The position numbers and the translations under genes are program-made. Below the pieces are notes generated by a model, which saw nothing but the letters and a program-made list of their open reading frames with translations, was not told where the DNA came from and searched no databases. DNA of 64,000 nt from assembly GCA_024403715.1 (NCBI GenBank), contig JAKSRJ010000006.1, forward strand, positions 1 through 64,000. Direction: 5' to 3'. This document shows, one piece after another, positions 33,856 to 42,835 of the stretch; position 1 is the stretch's first letter, and the number at the start of each line of letters is the position of its first letter. Origin of the DNA: Saccharofermentans sp. GTDB taxonomy: Bacteria; Bacillota; Clostridia; Saccharofermentanales; Saccharofermentanaceae.

Positions 33856-35253
33856 TTAAACAAGTCCAGCGTCTTCAACAGCTGCGATGAAAGCATCAAC
33901 GCACTCATCAACAGAAGCGATCTGTCCATTGAGGTAACCAGCTACAACTGTGTTGAGCTCGTCGTTGATCTTTGTATCGTTCTCACCGATTGTAGAGTTG
34001 TCGATGAGTGTAGCAGCGTCGAGAAGTACAGGGATTGGGTTCTGGCCACCGAGCCACTCGAGAGCGAAGGAAGAATCAGAACCAAGCTGTGTCATGATAG
34101 CGATGTTGTTAACGAACTCACCGTTCTGAGCCTGAGCCATCTGGTTGTCTGTATCGATACAGATATCTCTCATGATCTGAGCAACAGATGCCTTAGAGTT
34201 ACACCACTTAGAAGCCATGAGCCATGTACCACCCCAGTAGAAGTTACCAGGAGCAGCTACGAGACCCCAATCACCAGATGTTGGGTTTGGTGTATCGTTA
34301 GCAGATGGATCAAGAGCCATGGAGAATCTAGCAAGCCACATTGGACCCCAGTAAGAAAGAACTGTACCGTTGGACATATCAGCTGTCCAAGCGTCTGTCC
34401 ACTGAGCTGTCTCGTGTGTGAGACCCTCATCATAAAGAGCCTTAACGAAATCGAAGTAATCGTACATAACTGGATCTACGTTAACCTCACCGTCAACTAC
34501 CCAACCAGCAGAACGTGTGTTGAGGTAAGCCTGGAAAAGGTCACCAGTAGAAGAGATAGCAGCCCACTCAGAGTTGTATGCCTTTACTGTACGGCATGTC
34601 TCGAGGAATGCATCCCAGCTCTCGAAGTATGGAGCTACATCAGCAGGATCAGAAACACCGAGTGCTTCCTGAGCTACTGTTCTGTTGTAGAATACACCAC
34701 ATGGGCAAGCCTGCCATGCAAGACCCTTGATAACGTTGTCGTTATCTGTAGCAAACTGAAGTGTGTAGTTGTACATCTCAGTTGTCTCAGCATAAGCGAT
34801 ACCAAGATCATTGATAGCAAGAGTGTTGTCAGAGTTCATGTACTTAGCTGCATAACCAGCGTCACAAGCGAACATGTCTGGAGCGTCCTCACCAGAAGCG
34901 AGTACGTTGTCAAGAACCTGCTGGATTGTGTCGGATGTCTGCTGCTCGTAACGAACTGTGATGTCAGAATATGCTTCAATAAGAGTCTTAACCTCTTCGT
35001 TGAATCCATAAACTACAACGTCATCATCCTCATCAGTTACATCAGCAATCTCGAGCTCGTTGAATGCAGAAACGTCTACAGTAGCGTCAGCTGTCTCAGC
35101 TGGAGCAGCCTCTGTCTCGCCAGCAGCCTCTGTCTCAGCAGCTGGAGCGTTGCTCTCTGCAGGAGCAGCTGTCTCCTCTGTCTTAGAACAAGCAGCTACA
35201 CCGAGAACCATTGCCAATGACAACATCAAAGCAACAATCTTCTTTGTCTTCAT
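33856..35253 (-). CDS. Extracellular solute-binding lipoprotein of a carbohydrate ABC importer
   Basis: 465 residues. A lipoprotein signal peptide with lipobox VAAC places the lipid-modified Cys near residue 22. An acidic Ala/Glu/Thr linker of about 35 residues follows, then a cluster B-type sugar-binding fold (IQQVLDNVLASGEDAPDMFACDAGY, LAWQACPCGVFYNRTV, YWGGTWLMASKW). Tryptophan-rich segments suit saccharide stacking; the sugar is not predictable. A strong AGGAGG site and its own promoter precede it, and the two permease genes follow on the same transcript. Confidence 0.93.
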   Translation of the reverse strand: MKTKKIVALMLSLAMVLGVAACSKTEETAAPAESNAPAAETEAAGETEAAPAETADATVDVSAFNELEIADVTDEDDDVVVYGFNEEVKTLIEAYSDITVRYEQQTSDTIQQVLDNVLASGEDAPDMFACDAGYAAKYMNSDNTLAINDLGIAYAETTEMYNYTLQFATDNDNVIKGLAWQACPCGVFYNRTVAQEALGVSDPADVAPYFESWDAFLETCRTVKAYNSEWAAISSTGDLFQAYLNTRSAGWVVDGEVNVDPVMYDYFDFVKALYDEGLTHETAQWTDAWTADMSNGTVLSYWGPMWLARFSMALDPSANDTPNPTSGDWGLVAAPGNFYWGGTWLMASKWCNSKASVAQIMRDICIDTDNQMAQAQNGEFVNNIAIMTQLGSDSSFALEWLGGQNPIPVLLDAATLIDNSTIGENDTKINDELNTVVAGYLNGQIASVDECVDAFIAAVEDAGLV

Positions 35254-35392
35254 TGTTTGTGCCTCCTAAAAATAAGGTTTTATTTCTGTCCATTAGGACC
35301 TAAGTTTGCTTACACATTCACCGTTAGGATCCTGTGCGTCCGTCCAATCTATAGGTACGCATACCCATAAAAACACGGATACTTACGACAGC

Positions 35393-35421
35393 ATTTTACA
35401 ACACCTTACACATAGTTGCAA
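35393..35421 (-). promoter_or_regulatory. Promoter of the solute-binding protein/permease operon
   Basis: TTGCAA (35416-35421), a 17-base spacer and TAAAAT (35393-35398) on the minus strand, about 140 bases before the gene. The long untranslated leader shows no riboswitch I recognise. Confidence 0.65.
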
Positions 35422-35437
35422 GATTTTTTTGTGCGAG

Positions 35438-35486
35438 GTGCAAAAAGCAAAAAAAGTTTAAGGCAATTTTGTGGTACTTTTTGCAC
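35438..35486. repeat. Inverted repeat upstream of the sugar-operon promoter
   Basis: GTGCAAAAAG (35438-35447) and its exact reverse complement (35477-35486) flank 29 AT-rich bases, beginning 17 bases upstream of the -35 element. It may be an activator or repressor site, or a weak terminator for the lipoprotein gene upstream. No regulator gene is adjacent. Confidence 0.4.
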
Positions 35487-35507
35487 GGGGACACAAGCTG
35501 TCTTCTA

Positions 35508-36584
35508 TTAATCTTCCTCTTCGTCGACTTCTACCTCATCGACTACTTCATCTTCTATTTCTTCTTCAGCATTCTCAGATGCAAGGAATCTATTGAAGCC
35601 TAAGAGTATTCTTCCATTTCTACTTATATACTGCTCATAGTCTGCAAGTTCAATCTCGTATACTTCAATCTCCCCTGCGTGAAGTACTAAAGCAATTGCT
35701 GGAATGTCATCGTCATCTTCTTCACTTGCTGCAATCCAAATTACTCGATAGTCTGATGCCTTATCTCTAGTATCTTCACTCTCGTGAGCAATGTCACCAC
35801 AAATATCTAAGTACAATCCATCAACGTCTGCAAATAGCAATTCTGGAACAATGTACTGACCTGTGTATAAGTCGTACATGACGTACTCTTCAACACTATC
35901 GCTAACTACGTTTTCCTGCTCAACTTCGTAACTCATTATTACGCCTAGAAGTCTTCCATTAAAGAATGTCTCATAATGGATAGTTACATTAACAGGACTT
36001 GGAATCTCATCTGCTGTAAGAGTATATGATGCTGCAGTTTCATTTACAGCTCTGTTATAAAGGCCCTCGGCCTCCATATAAAAACCATCTAGCATCATAT
36101 TAACTGCTGTTACAACAGCTATATCATCTACACTTGATAACAATACTCTCTCTCCAGAAAAAGAAGCGAGTACCAGCTCGTCGTCATCTTCTGCATGAGA
36201 TGTCTCAATAAATTCTTCTGTCTCTACAGAGATAGTTCCATAAATTAAATCTGATGATAACTCTGAAAAATCTACTCTCTGAGGGGCTGGTGTTGCTGTT
36301 GGTACAGGTGTAGATGTAACCTCTGGAACAGGTGTAGATGTTGGCTCTGCCTCTTCTACAACTTCAGCCTCAATAATATCAGTCTCTACTATTATTGCTT
36401 CATCACTAACTGTAGTTTCTTCTGTAACAACAGAAGACTCGTTAACAGCTTCGTTAAGATTCTCACCAAGATTTCTAAAGGCATCACCAATGCCATTCAT
36501 ATCTACAGAACAGGCACTCATAAATACCGCACCTGCTAAAAGTACAGAAATCAGACCAACTGTCTTACTATTGCGCTTGAACAC
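35508..36584 (-). CDS. Acidic lipoprotein of unknown function
   Basis: About 358 residues. A GTG at 36584 with a strong AAGGGGGA site is the best start; the frame extends to a TTG at 36614 lacking a site. The signal peptide ends in lipobox MSAC. The mature protein has an acidic and Pro/Thr-rich stalk (to about residue 110), a folded region with no family I recognise, and a C-terminal run of Glu/Asp/Val. It follows the MacB-like gene directly and is the last gene of that operon. Confidence 0.75.
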   Translation of the reverse strand: MFKRNSKTVGLISVLLAGAVFMSACSVDMNGIGDAFRNLGENLNEAVNESSVVTEETTVSDEAIIVETDIIEAEVVEEAEPTSTPVPEVTSTPVPTATPAPQRVDFSELSSDLIYGTISVETEEFIETSHAEDDDELVLASFSGERVLLSSVDDIAVVTAVNMMLDGFYMEAEGLYNRAVNETAASYTLTADEIPSPVNVTIHYETFFNGRLLGVIMSYEVEQENVVSDSVEEYVMYDLYTGQYIVPELLFADVDGLYLDICGDIAHESEDTRDKASDYRVIWIAASEEDDDDIPAIALVLHAGEIEVYEIELADYEQYISRNGRILLGFNRFLASENAEEEIEDEVVDEVEVDEEED

Positions 36585-36610
36585 GGCCAAGTCCCCCTTA
36601 TACGTATATA

Positions 36611-37840
36611 TCAAGTATTATACGTATTAGCGGAACTCCTAATATTTCTTTTTGAAGACATTTTATTCGATTTAAGTGAGAACATAGTCACACTAATAAT
36701 AAGAAGTATTATTCCTGTAAATGTAACAATAATATCTGCAAATAGATGAGATATAGTTAGGCTAGCAGCTCTTTCCCAGAATGGAAATTCATAACCTGCA
36801 AGTAAAGCTTCTGTTTTTCCAATCGGCCACATATATTTCCACACATCGATAACACCAAATCTTCCAGTGTTACTAACAATATACATCTGTGGATTTGCAG
36901 CACTATACTGTGGAAGAGCATTAGTTACATCAGTCTTAGCAACACCCTGAACTATCTCTGGCAAAATAGCTTCATAGCAAAGAATCGCAACATCATTACT
37001 TGTTGTAGTACTGCCTTCTGTAGAATCTGTTGTACCAACTCCTGCTGTATTTGCATAAACTTCAAGTGCAGCAAAATGAACATATACACGAAAATCTTCA
37101 GAACCACTCTTGGCTGCCAAAGAGTCTGCCGGTTCGGATACGACTCCAATTACAGTAAAATTCTGACCAAAAATATCAATCTTACGGCCAATTACATCAT
37201 ATGATCTAAAAAATCTCCAAGCAATATTATCGTTAAGAACAATTACATTTAAATCGTCGACTATCTCTGGAATAAAACCACCTGCTTCAAATGCAAATGG
37301 ATGTAAAGCAGTGAAATTTCCTTCAACGCCAACAATCTGAGCATCAACTGTAGTAATAGGTGTATAAACTCCATCTGTTTCCTGTAATGAAGAAATCTTA
37401 CCCAGTAAGAAACTGGAAAAACAGTCTTCCCAGCCTTGTGGTCTTCCATCAGCAGAGAGTCCGCCCTTACCACTAGATGCGATACCTGTGTCCGCTGCAT
37501 CCTGAAGACTTTGACGTATCATAATAATATCTGAACGCTTGAGTGAATGCTGTGCATCAATATACAAAGGAACCGATGTCTCTCCAGCAGATCTTGAACC
37601 ACGAGCAAATACTGACATCTGGCGATAATTAGTTGTCGAATCTCCACTCCAGTAAGAAGCCATATTCTGGTCTCTACGAACGTTGGTTAAAAACAAATAA
37701 CGACCCACACCAACAGAAGTTAGTGCTATTCCTGCTAAAAGAACAATCAAGGGAGTAGTCAACACAAACTTGTTAGCTGCTCTCTTATTATTAATATATG
37801 TTTCTTTTATATATTTTTTTAATCTATCAATTAAATACAT
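36611..37840 (-). CDS. MacB-type extracytoplasmic domain protein lacking FtsX and ATPase parts
   Basis: 409 residues. A short cytoplasmic N-terminus, a membrane segment near residues 25-50, an extracytoplasmic domain of about 290 residues, and a second membrane segment near 365-390 with a basic tail. The pattern VIVLNDNIAWRFFRSYDVIGRKIDIFGQ (given here in its conserved sense: Leu-Asn then IGRKI and FTVIGVV) resembles the MacB periplasmic core. A complete MacB would have an ATPase and four membrane helices; this has two. It is encoded 11 bases after the HlyD-type adaptor, its natural partner in efflux pumps. Confidence 0.65.
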   Translation of the reverse strand: MYLIDRLKKYIKETYINNKRAANKFVLTTPLIVLLAGIALTSVGVGRYLFLTNVRRDQNMASYWSGDSTTNYRQMSVFARGSRSAGETSVPLYIDAQHSLKRSDIIMIRQSLQDAADTGIASSGKGGLSADGRPQGWEDCFSSFLLGKISSLQETDGVYTPITTVDAQIVGVEGNFTALHPFAFEAGGFIPEIVDDLNVIVLNDNIAWRFFRSYDVIGRKIDIFGQNFTVIGVVSEPADSLAAKSGSEDFRVYVHFAALEVYANTAGVGTTDSTEGSTTTSNDVAILCYEAILPEIVQGVAKTDVTNALPQYSAANPQMYIVSNTGRFGVIDVWKYMWPIGKTEALLAGYEFPFWERAASLTISHLFADIIVTFTGIILLIISVTMFSLKSNKMSSKRNIRSSANTYNT

Positions 37841-37851
37841 ATATAACCTAC

Positions 37852-39558
37852 TTAGCTTGCACTACTATAATCTTCGAGTCGCACTCTGTCGCCATTATGA
37901 AGTGGTTCTTCGCTTCTGGTTACAATCATTACACCGTCGAGACCCTCACCAGTAATAGCTACCAAAGAACCAGATCTAGCAGCTACCGTAACAGATACAC
38001 GTCTAACTGTATATCTATCACCAAGAGGTGTTGAACTTTGCTCAACAACAAATACAAATGTACCAGTATTATCTTCATTCAATGCACTAGCTGCAATTAC
38101 ATGATCATATGTTGAATTACCACGATTAGCTGTTACCGTAACTGACTCACCTGGGAACAAAACAGAATTAGAGACAACAGAGCACTTAACGATTCTGTTC
38201 GCACGAGGGTTATCTGGGTCTGGCTTGATATTAATGATGATAAGTCTATCAATCCAATAGTACTGACTAGCATCAAGTTCTTGTCCAACACTCATTGCCT
38301 CAGCAACCTCAGTAGGGAACTTAAACGATACTGTGAACTCAGTATTTTCTGGAATAATAGAGAATACAACCTTATCCTTGTTTAGTTCATCGTCAACTTC
38401 AACGGATAGATTAAATACATAACCACTAATTGGGGCTACGATTTCGGTTTGAGCAAGTTCTGCCTCAAGCTCTGCAATCTGAGCCTCCAAATCTTCAATC
38501 TTCTGGTTTCTATCGTCGATTGCGTCCTGATTCTTATCTGCTGCAATTCCATTGTTGATAATTGCATCTTCATAAGTAGTAATCGCTGTAGACAAAGTAT
38601 GCTGAGCTGCAGCAAGTGCATCCTCTGCTGCATAAATAGTTGGTAAGTTTTCTGCTTCAGTCAAAGCAGCCTGCGCATTAGAAAGTGCAGTCTCTGCAGA
38701 AGCAATTTGTGCAGATAATCCGTCTACCACGCTCTGAGCACCAGGTAACTGAGCCTGTAATGTTGCGATCTGAGCCTGTAGTGCTGCTTTCTGTGCTAGC
38801 AATGCATCAATGTTTCCACTTGGAGTTGGTGCAGTACTTGGAGATGCTGTTGGTGTAACGTCTGGATCAGGTGTTACTGCTGGTGTAGGGGTTGGAGTTG
38901 GATTAGTCAAACTAGCAATAGCAGCATCAATACCAGCAATCTGACTCTCAAGTGTTGCAATCTGTGCTCGGATTCCTTCAAAAGTCGCTGAAGCAGCAGT
39001 TAACTGAGCGCGCAAAGATACCAAAGCAGCAGAGTTGCCTGCCAAAACCTGCTGTGCATTAGAAATTGCTGCATCTCTATTCTGAGCAGCAACTAAATTT
39101 GCCTGTGCATCATCAACAGCAAGCTCAGCAGTGTGAATTGCTGTCAATTCAGTGTAATAGTCAGGAGCGTGATAAGGTGTTCTCTCAGCATATTCTCTTT
39201 CGCGAAGTGAAGTCTCAAGCTGAGTGCGTAAATCAGCCAAAGTTGTTGATTCTTCAGCTGGTGTAAGTGTAAGGATAACTTCTCCTGCCTGAACATAATC
39301 ATAATTGGTGTACAAAACCGAAGCTACATGTCTACCATCAAGGCCCTTAACCTTGACTTCGTCAGCAGCAACTAATTGAGCTGTAGCATTGTTTGTGTAA
39401 GAAAGATTACTTCTTCCTGCATTTGATGCAACTACTCTTGGTATAGTTGCATTCATAATTGTATTAGAAAAGAATGTTAGCACTGCAAGGCCAGCGACAA
39501 AAGCAATCATTGCTTTGCCAACCCATTTTCTGTTACCAGCAGTTTTTGTTTTCTTCAT
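37852..39558 (-). CDS. HlyD/MacA-type membrane fusion (adaptor) protein with a Pro/Thr-rich tip
   Basis: 568 residues. A membrane anchor (residues 14-34) is followed by a lipoyl half (KVKGLDGRHVASVLYTNYDYVQ), a long coiled-coil hairpin (first helix about 104-218, second about 250-372), the second lipoyl half (IVAPISGYVFNLSV) and beta-barrel domains. The tip of the hairpin holds a 30-residue Pro/Thr/Asp linker (about 219-248) not normal for the family. Such adaptors join inner-membrane transporters to outer components; in Gram-positives they act with MacB-like proteins. A GGAGG site precedes the ATG. Confidence 0.88.
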   Translation of the reverse strand: MKKTKTAGNRKWVGKAMIAFVAGLAVLTFFSNTIMNATIPRVVASNAGRSNLSYTNNATAQLVAADEVKVKGLDGRHVASVLYTNYDYVQAGEVILTLTPAEESTTLADLRTQLETSLREREYAERTPYHAPDYYTELTAIHTAELAVDDAQANLVAAQNRDAAISNAQQVLAGNSAALVSLRAQLTAASATFEGIRAQIATLESQIAGIDAAIASLTNPTPTPTPAVTPDPDVTPTASPSTAPTPSGNIDALLAQKAALQAQIATLQAQLPGAQSVVDGLSAQIASAETALSNAQAALTEAENLPTIYAAEDALAAAQHTLSTAITTYEDAIINNGIAADKNQDAIDDRNQKIEDLEAQIAELEAELAQTEIVAPISGYVFNLSVEVDDELNKDKVVFSIIPENTEFTVSFKFPTEVAEAMSVGQELDASQYYWIDRLIIINIKPDPDNPRANRIVKCSVVSNSVLFPGESVTVTANRGNSTYDHVIAASALNEDNTGTFVFVVEQSSTPLGDRYTVRRVSVTVAARSGSLVAITGEGLDGVMIVTRSEEPLHNGDRVRLEDYSSAS

Positions 39559-39572
39559 TCCCTTTATCCTCC

Positions 39573-40631
39573 TTACTTAACACCTGATCTTGAAATTCCT
39601 TCGACAAGGTACTCTTCGCCCCAAAGGAATATGAGTAGAGGCGGTATCATGTACAGCGCTGAAGCTGCAAACGCAATACCGATTTCTGCTTCATTTATCT
39701 GCGATAGGAATACTGATAGCGGTTGTTTGTTAATATCAGTAAGCAATACGATTGGCTGCTCAACCATATTCCAGTAATCAATAAACAAAAGGATTGTCAA
39801 CGCGAATATTGCACTCTTACATGTTGGAAGCGCAATCTTAGTAAAAATCTGCCATTCAGTAGCACCATCAAGCTTTGCTGCTTCGATATATGCTATAGGA
39901 ATCTGTCGCATATATTTAGTCAAAAGGAATATAGCAAAGGTAGAGAAAATTCCAGGCAAAATGATTGCCCATGGAGTATTCAGGATACCTAGTTTCTCTG
40001 AAATCATATAGTTAGGAACAAGCGTAACCTGGAAAGGCATAAGCATAAGGATAATATAAGAAAAGAACAAAACCTCTCTTCTCTTACGCCTATAACGAGC
40101 AAAACTATACGATGCCAAACATGATACTGCCATCTGGCCGATAACAATAGGAACTACAAGAAAAATAGAATTCCAGAACTTAAGAAGATATGTTGGACTC
40201 ATCAAAAGGAGATTCTTATACTGCTCGATTGATACCTGCTGAGGAATAACCTGCATTCTAGGAGTCTTGGCAAGATAGGTCGCACCATCAGATGCATGTC
40301 CAGATAAGCTCTGGAAAATAACTCCATAGTTATCAGCAATCTCCCTTGAAGACATAAATGAATTAAGAAATGTGTAAAAAATAGGAATAATAGCCATGAT
40401 AGAAACTAATACAGCAATTAATACTCCTAATACCATGCTAACACGGTCACGAACATCACGAGCTCGAGCACGTCCTGACCCCTTGCCACGAGCCTTAGCA
40501 TAAAATTCTTCCTTCTCGCTATCGCTCATCTTTTCAAAGAAAGATAGTTCACGATCAGCGATTGAAGTGTATATGTATCGTCTCGCTAATGTTGCTGCCT
40601 TACGACGCTCTATCTCTTTATCGCTATACAT
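39573..40631 (-). CDS. Carbohydrate ABC transporter permease, MalG type
   Basis: 352 residues with a basic and acidic N-terminal cytoplasmic extension of about 75 residues before the first membrane segment. The EAA loop is seen as AYIEAAKLDGATEWQIFTKIALP. The ATG at 40631 lies one base after the stop of the upstream permease gene with a GGAGG site six bases before it. An open frame extends further upstream but would overlap that gene by 56 bases. It is followed 14 bases later by the HlyD-type adaptor gene. Confidence 0.92.
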   Translation of the reverse strand: MYSDKEIERRKAATLARRYIYTSIADRELSFFEKMSDSEKEEFYAKARGKGSGRARARDVRDRVSMVLGVLIAVLVSIMAIIPIFYTFLNSFMSSREIADNYGVIFQSLSGHASDGATYLAKTPRMQVIPQQVSIEQYKNLLLMSPTYLLKFWNSIFLVVPIVIGQMAVSCLASYSFARYRRKRREVLFFSYIILMLMPFQVTLVPNYMISEKLGILNTPWAIILPGIFSTFAIFLLTKYMRQIPIAYIEAAKLDGATEWQIFTKIALPTCKSAIFALTILLFIDYWNMVEQPIVLLTDINKQPLSVFLSQINEAEIGIAFAASALYMIPPLLIFLWGEEYLVEGISRSGVK

Positions 40632-40632
40632 A

Positions 40633-41613
40633 TCAATCCTCCACATCCGAGTCAAACTTAGACTCAAAGAAGAACAGAACGCCAACAATAACGAGCATTA
40701 CTACGCACATCAAAATCGCGCCTGAAGACAATTTACTATAATCGAGATTAGTAAAAGCATTATTCATAAAATGCTGAAGCATATACAAGTTATCGTAAGG
40801 GTGGTCACCCGTTAACAAGTAAACCTCACGGAAAATTTTAAAAGAGTTAATCAACGACATAATAGCCACGAAAAAGAGTGTCGATGATAAAAAGTGCATT
40901 TTAATCTTGAAGAATCTAGTAATCGCACCAGCTCCATCAAGCATAGCAGACTCTAGTATCTCACCAGGAATATTATTAAGCGCTGCCAGGAAAAGTACCA
41001 TGTTATATCCCAGGTTCTTCCATATGAACAAAATTAGAATAACAATATGCGCCTTATCCGATTTGAGCCAGTCGATCTTATCGAGATCAAAGAACTGCAT
41101 AGCCCAGCCATTAACAACGCCGTTATAACTGAAGAATACCTGCCAAATCAAAACTACTGAAGCAACAGGAACCATCATTGGATTCAAAAGGACACTTCTA
41201 AAAATACTCTTTCCAGGAATTCCTGTGTTAAGAAGGATTGCTAAAAGAAGCGCACACAATACAGCCAAAGGAACTGCAATTATCGCAAATTTGAAGGTGT
41301 TCTTTGCTGCCAAAATAAAAGCATCATTAGTTAATACTCGCTCGTAGTTTCTAAAACCAATGAATTCTGTATTAGTAGACGACCTTTGGAATGATGTTTT
41401 TAAGAGCATTAGCAAAGGCAAAAAGAAGAACAATAAAACGCCAACCAAACTAGGTGTGAGATATCCTGTAAAAATACCCCACTCCTTAATTCTTCTAGCA
41501 GTTCTAAGACGCTTTTTGTCTTTTAGTATCTGCTCTCTGCGAGATGGATCTACTGTAAGAGCTGTTATCTGCTCTTTTGTATCCTCTTGCTTTTTGTTCT
41601 CTACGTCCTTCAT
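40633..41613 (-). CDS. Carbohydrate ABC transporter permease, MalF type
   Basis: 326 residues, the ordinary length, with a charged N-terminus and six membrane segments (YLTPSLVGVLLFFFLPLL first). The EAA loop is ILESAMLDGAGAITRFFKI. It forms a heterodimer with the permease encoded immediately downstream. No solute-binding protein gene adjoins this pair; candidates are the lipoproteins at 33856-35253 or 50134-52533. Confidence 0.92.
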   Translation of the reverse strand: MKDVENKKQEDTKEQITALTVDPSRREQILKDKKRLRTARRIKEWGIFTGYLTPSLVGVLLFFFLPLLMLLKTSFQRSSTNTEFIGFRNYERVLTNDAFILAAKNTFKFAIIAVPLAVLCALLLAILLNTGIPGKSIFRSVLLNPMMVPVASVVLIWQVFFSYNGVVNGWAMQFFDLDKIDWLKSDKAHIVILILFIWKNLGYNMVLFLAALNNIPGEILESAMLDGAGAITRFFKIKMHFLSSTLFFVAIMSLINSFKIFREVYLLTGDHPYDNLYMLQHFMNNAFTNLDYSKLSSGAILMCVVMLVIVGVLFFFESKFDSDVED

Positions 41614-41677
41614 TAATTAATCTCTACTCTATTTCCCTAACGACTATAATTGTACCAATAATTTTAATTCTTAAACA

Positions 41678-42739
41678 TTAATCTGTAAGAAGTACTGGAC
41701 CTCTTTTTTGAGCAACCGTCATTGTTATACTGTTTACTTCTCCGGCTTTTCTAACAATGATTCTTCCATTGTCAGACGCAAGACACGCCGCTGCAGTACA
41801 GAATTCACTGCCCTGCTTATCTAAATTAAACGCACCATTCAACGGAACCTTAACAGCCTTAAGGAGTCTAGAATCAAAAGATGTCACAAAGCAGCCCAAA
41901 TCTTCTGCAATAGCCTCAACCGTGTCACTATCCTTTGCGAGCGCAGATACCGCTACTGTAACAACTGAATCTGGATTAACTCCATATTTAATCAACGTAT
42001 TATGGCAAACCTTAGTACTGTATTCTGCGTCTGCTCTAGAAGAAACTTCCAATCCAACAACTACAAGTCTTGGTGTTAGGACCAAAACCTTGCCCTTACT
42101 ACTAACCTCAGGCAAAATACCACAAGTAATAAAAACTACGTATTTATCCTCTTCGCACGCACTTACATATGCTTGCGCTAACTCCTTCTTCTGGCTTGGA
42201 TTAAATATGTATGGCTTATAACTTAATGTATCGAGTACTGGCTCACTCATATCAATTGTCAAATCACTGTAAATATCAACTGATCCACCAGCAGCTATAT
42301 AATCTGAGATTTCCTTTAGTAAATCCTCATTATCTGCCTTCATATGATATGCCATTACTGTTCTCATCAAATCTGGAGCAAAATCTTTGCGATCATCTTC
42401 ACTTGATAGCTTTGTTGCACCTGTTATTGAAGAAATCTTCTCGAGAATCTGATAAGCGTTATACCCACTGCTCTTAAGAATACCTGCATACTTACCATCT
42501 GGCGTGATGTTAATAATCGGATAACCTACATCAGCTGGTACTAGTTCTTCCAATAAAAGCTTTATGCATGCCTCCTGTGGAAGAATTAGAACAATCGCTC
42601 CATCTGCTCTTTTAACTGAAGCTTTGTAATTCGATACGAAAGGCTCAATACCATCAATCCATTCACCTTCAGCCTGATTAAGGAGTTTATCACCTGTGTT
42701 CTTTGCCTTTGAGGAACGAGCGTAACAATATAAGTACAT
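41678..42739 (-). CDS. CbiG-like (cobalt-precorrin-5A hydrolase family) protein
   Basis: 353 residues, soluble. The middle part matches the CbiG pattern: ADGAIVLIL, then PIINITPDGKYAGILKSSGYNAYQILEKISSI (split here as PIINITPDGKYAGI and the helix after it), corresponding to the usual DexGxxxIsLLSGHxGGANxLA, but degenerate. The C-terminal 120 residues resemble the CbiG/CobE domain (VVVGLEVSSRADAEY, VTVAVSALAKDS, CTAAACLASDNGRIIV). CbiG opens the lactone ring in anaerobic cobalamin synthesis. No other cobalamin gene is present, and the key motif has drifted, so the activity may differ. It lies 64 bases upstream of the permease operon. Confidence 0.6.
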   Translation of the reverse strand: MYLYCYARSSKAKNTGDKLLNQAEGEWIDGIEPFVSNYKASVKRADGAIVLILPQEACIKLLLEELVPADVGYPIINITPDGKYAGILKSSGYNAYQILEKISSITGATKLSSEDDRKDFAPDLMRTVMAYHMKADNEDLLKEISDYIAAGGSVDIYSDLTIDMSEPVLDTLSYKPYIFNPSQKKELAQAYVSACEEDKYVVFITCGILPEVSSKGKVLVLTPRLVVVGLEVSSRADAEYSTKVCHNTLIKYGVNPDSVVTVAVSALAKDSDTVEAIAEDLGCFVTSFDSRLLKAVKVPLNGAFNLDKQGSEFCTAAACLASDNGRIIVRKAGEVNSITMTVAQKRGPVLLTD

Positions 42740-42776
42740 CGGGCTTCACCTTTCGTTAAGAAAAAATATGCTTTTA

Positions 42777-42808
42777 ATTATACTATTCTTCTTTAGAGAA
42801 AGTATAAT
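42777..42808. promoter_or_regulatory. Divergent -10 elements between the CbiG-like gene and hprA
   Basis: ATTATACT (42777-42784) and AGTATAAT (42801-42808) form an 8-base inverted repeat giving a TATAAT on each strand, pointing outward to the two divergent genes. -35 elements are weak. Confidence 0.45.
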
Positions 42809-42835
42809 ATTTTTAATAAAGACTAGGAGAAAACT

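Noticed and set aside
34414-35220. 268-codon plus-strand ORF opposite the solute-binding protein
   Set aside because: Cys/Ser/Leu-rich shadow of the biased codon use of a highly expressed gene on the other strand.
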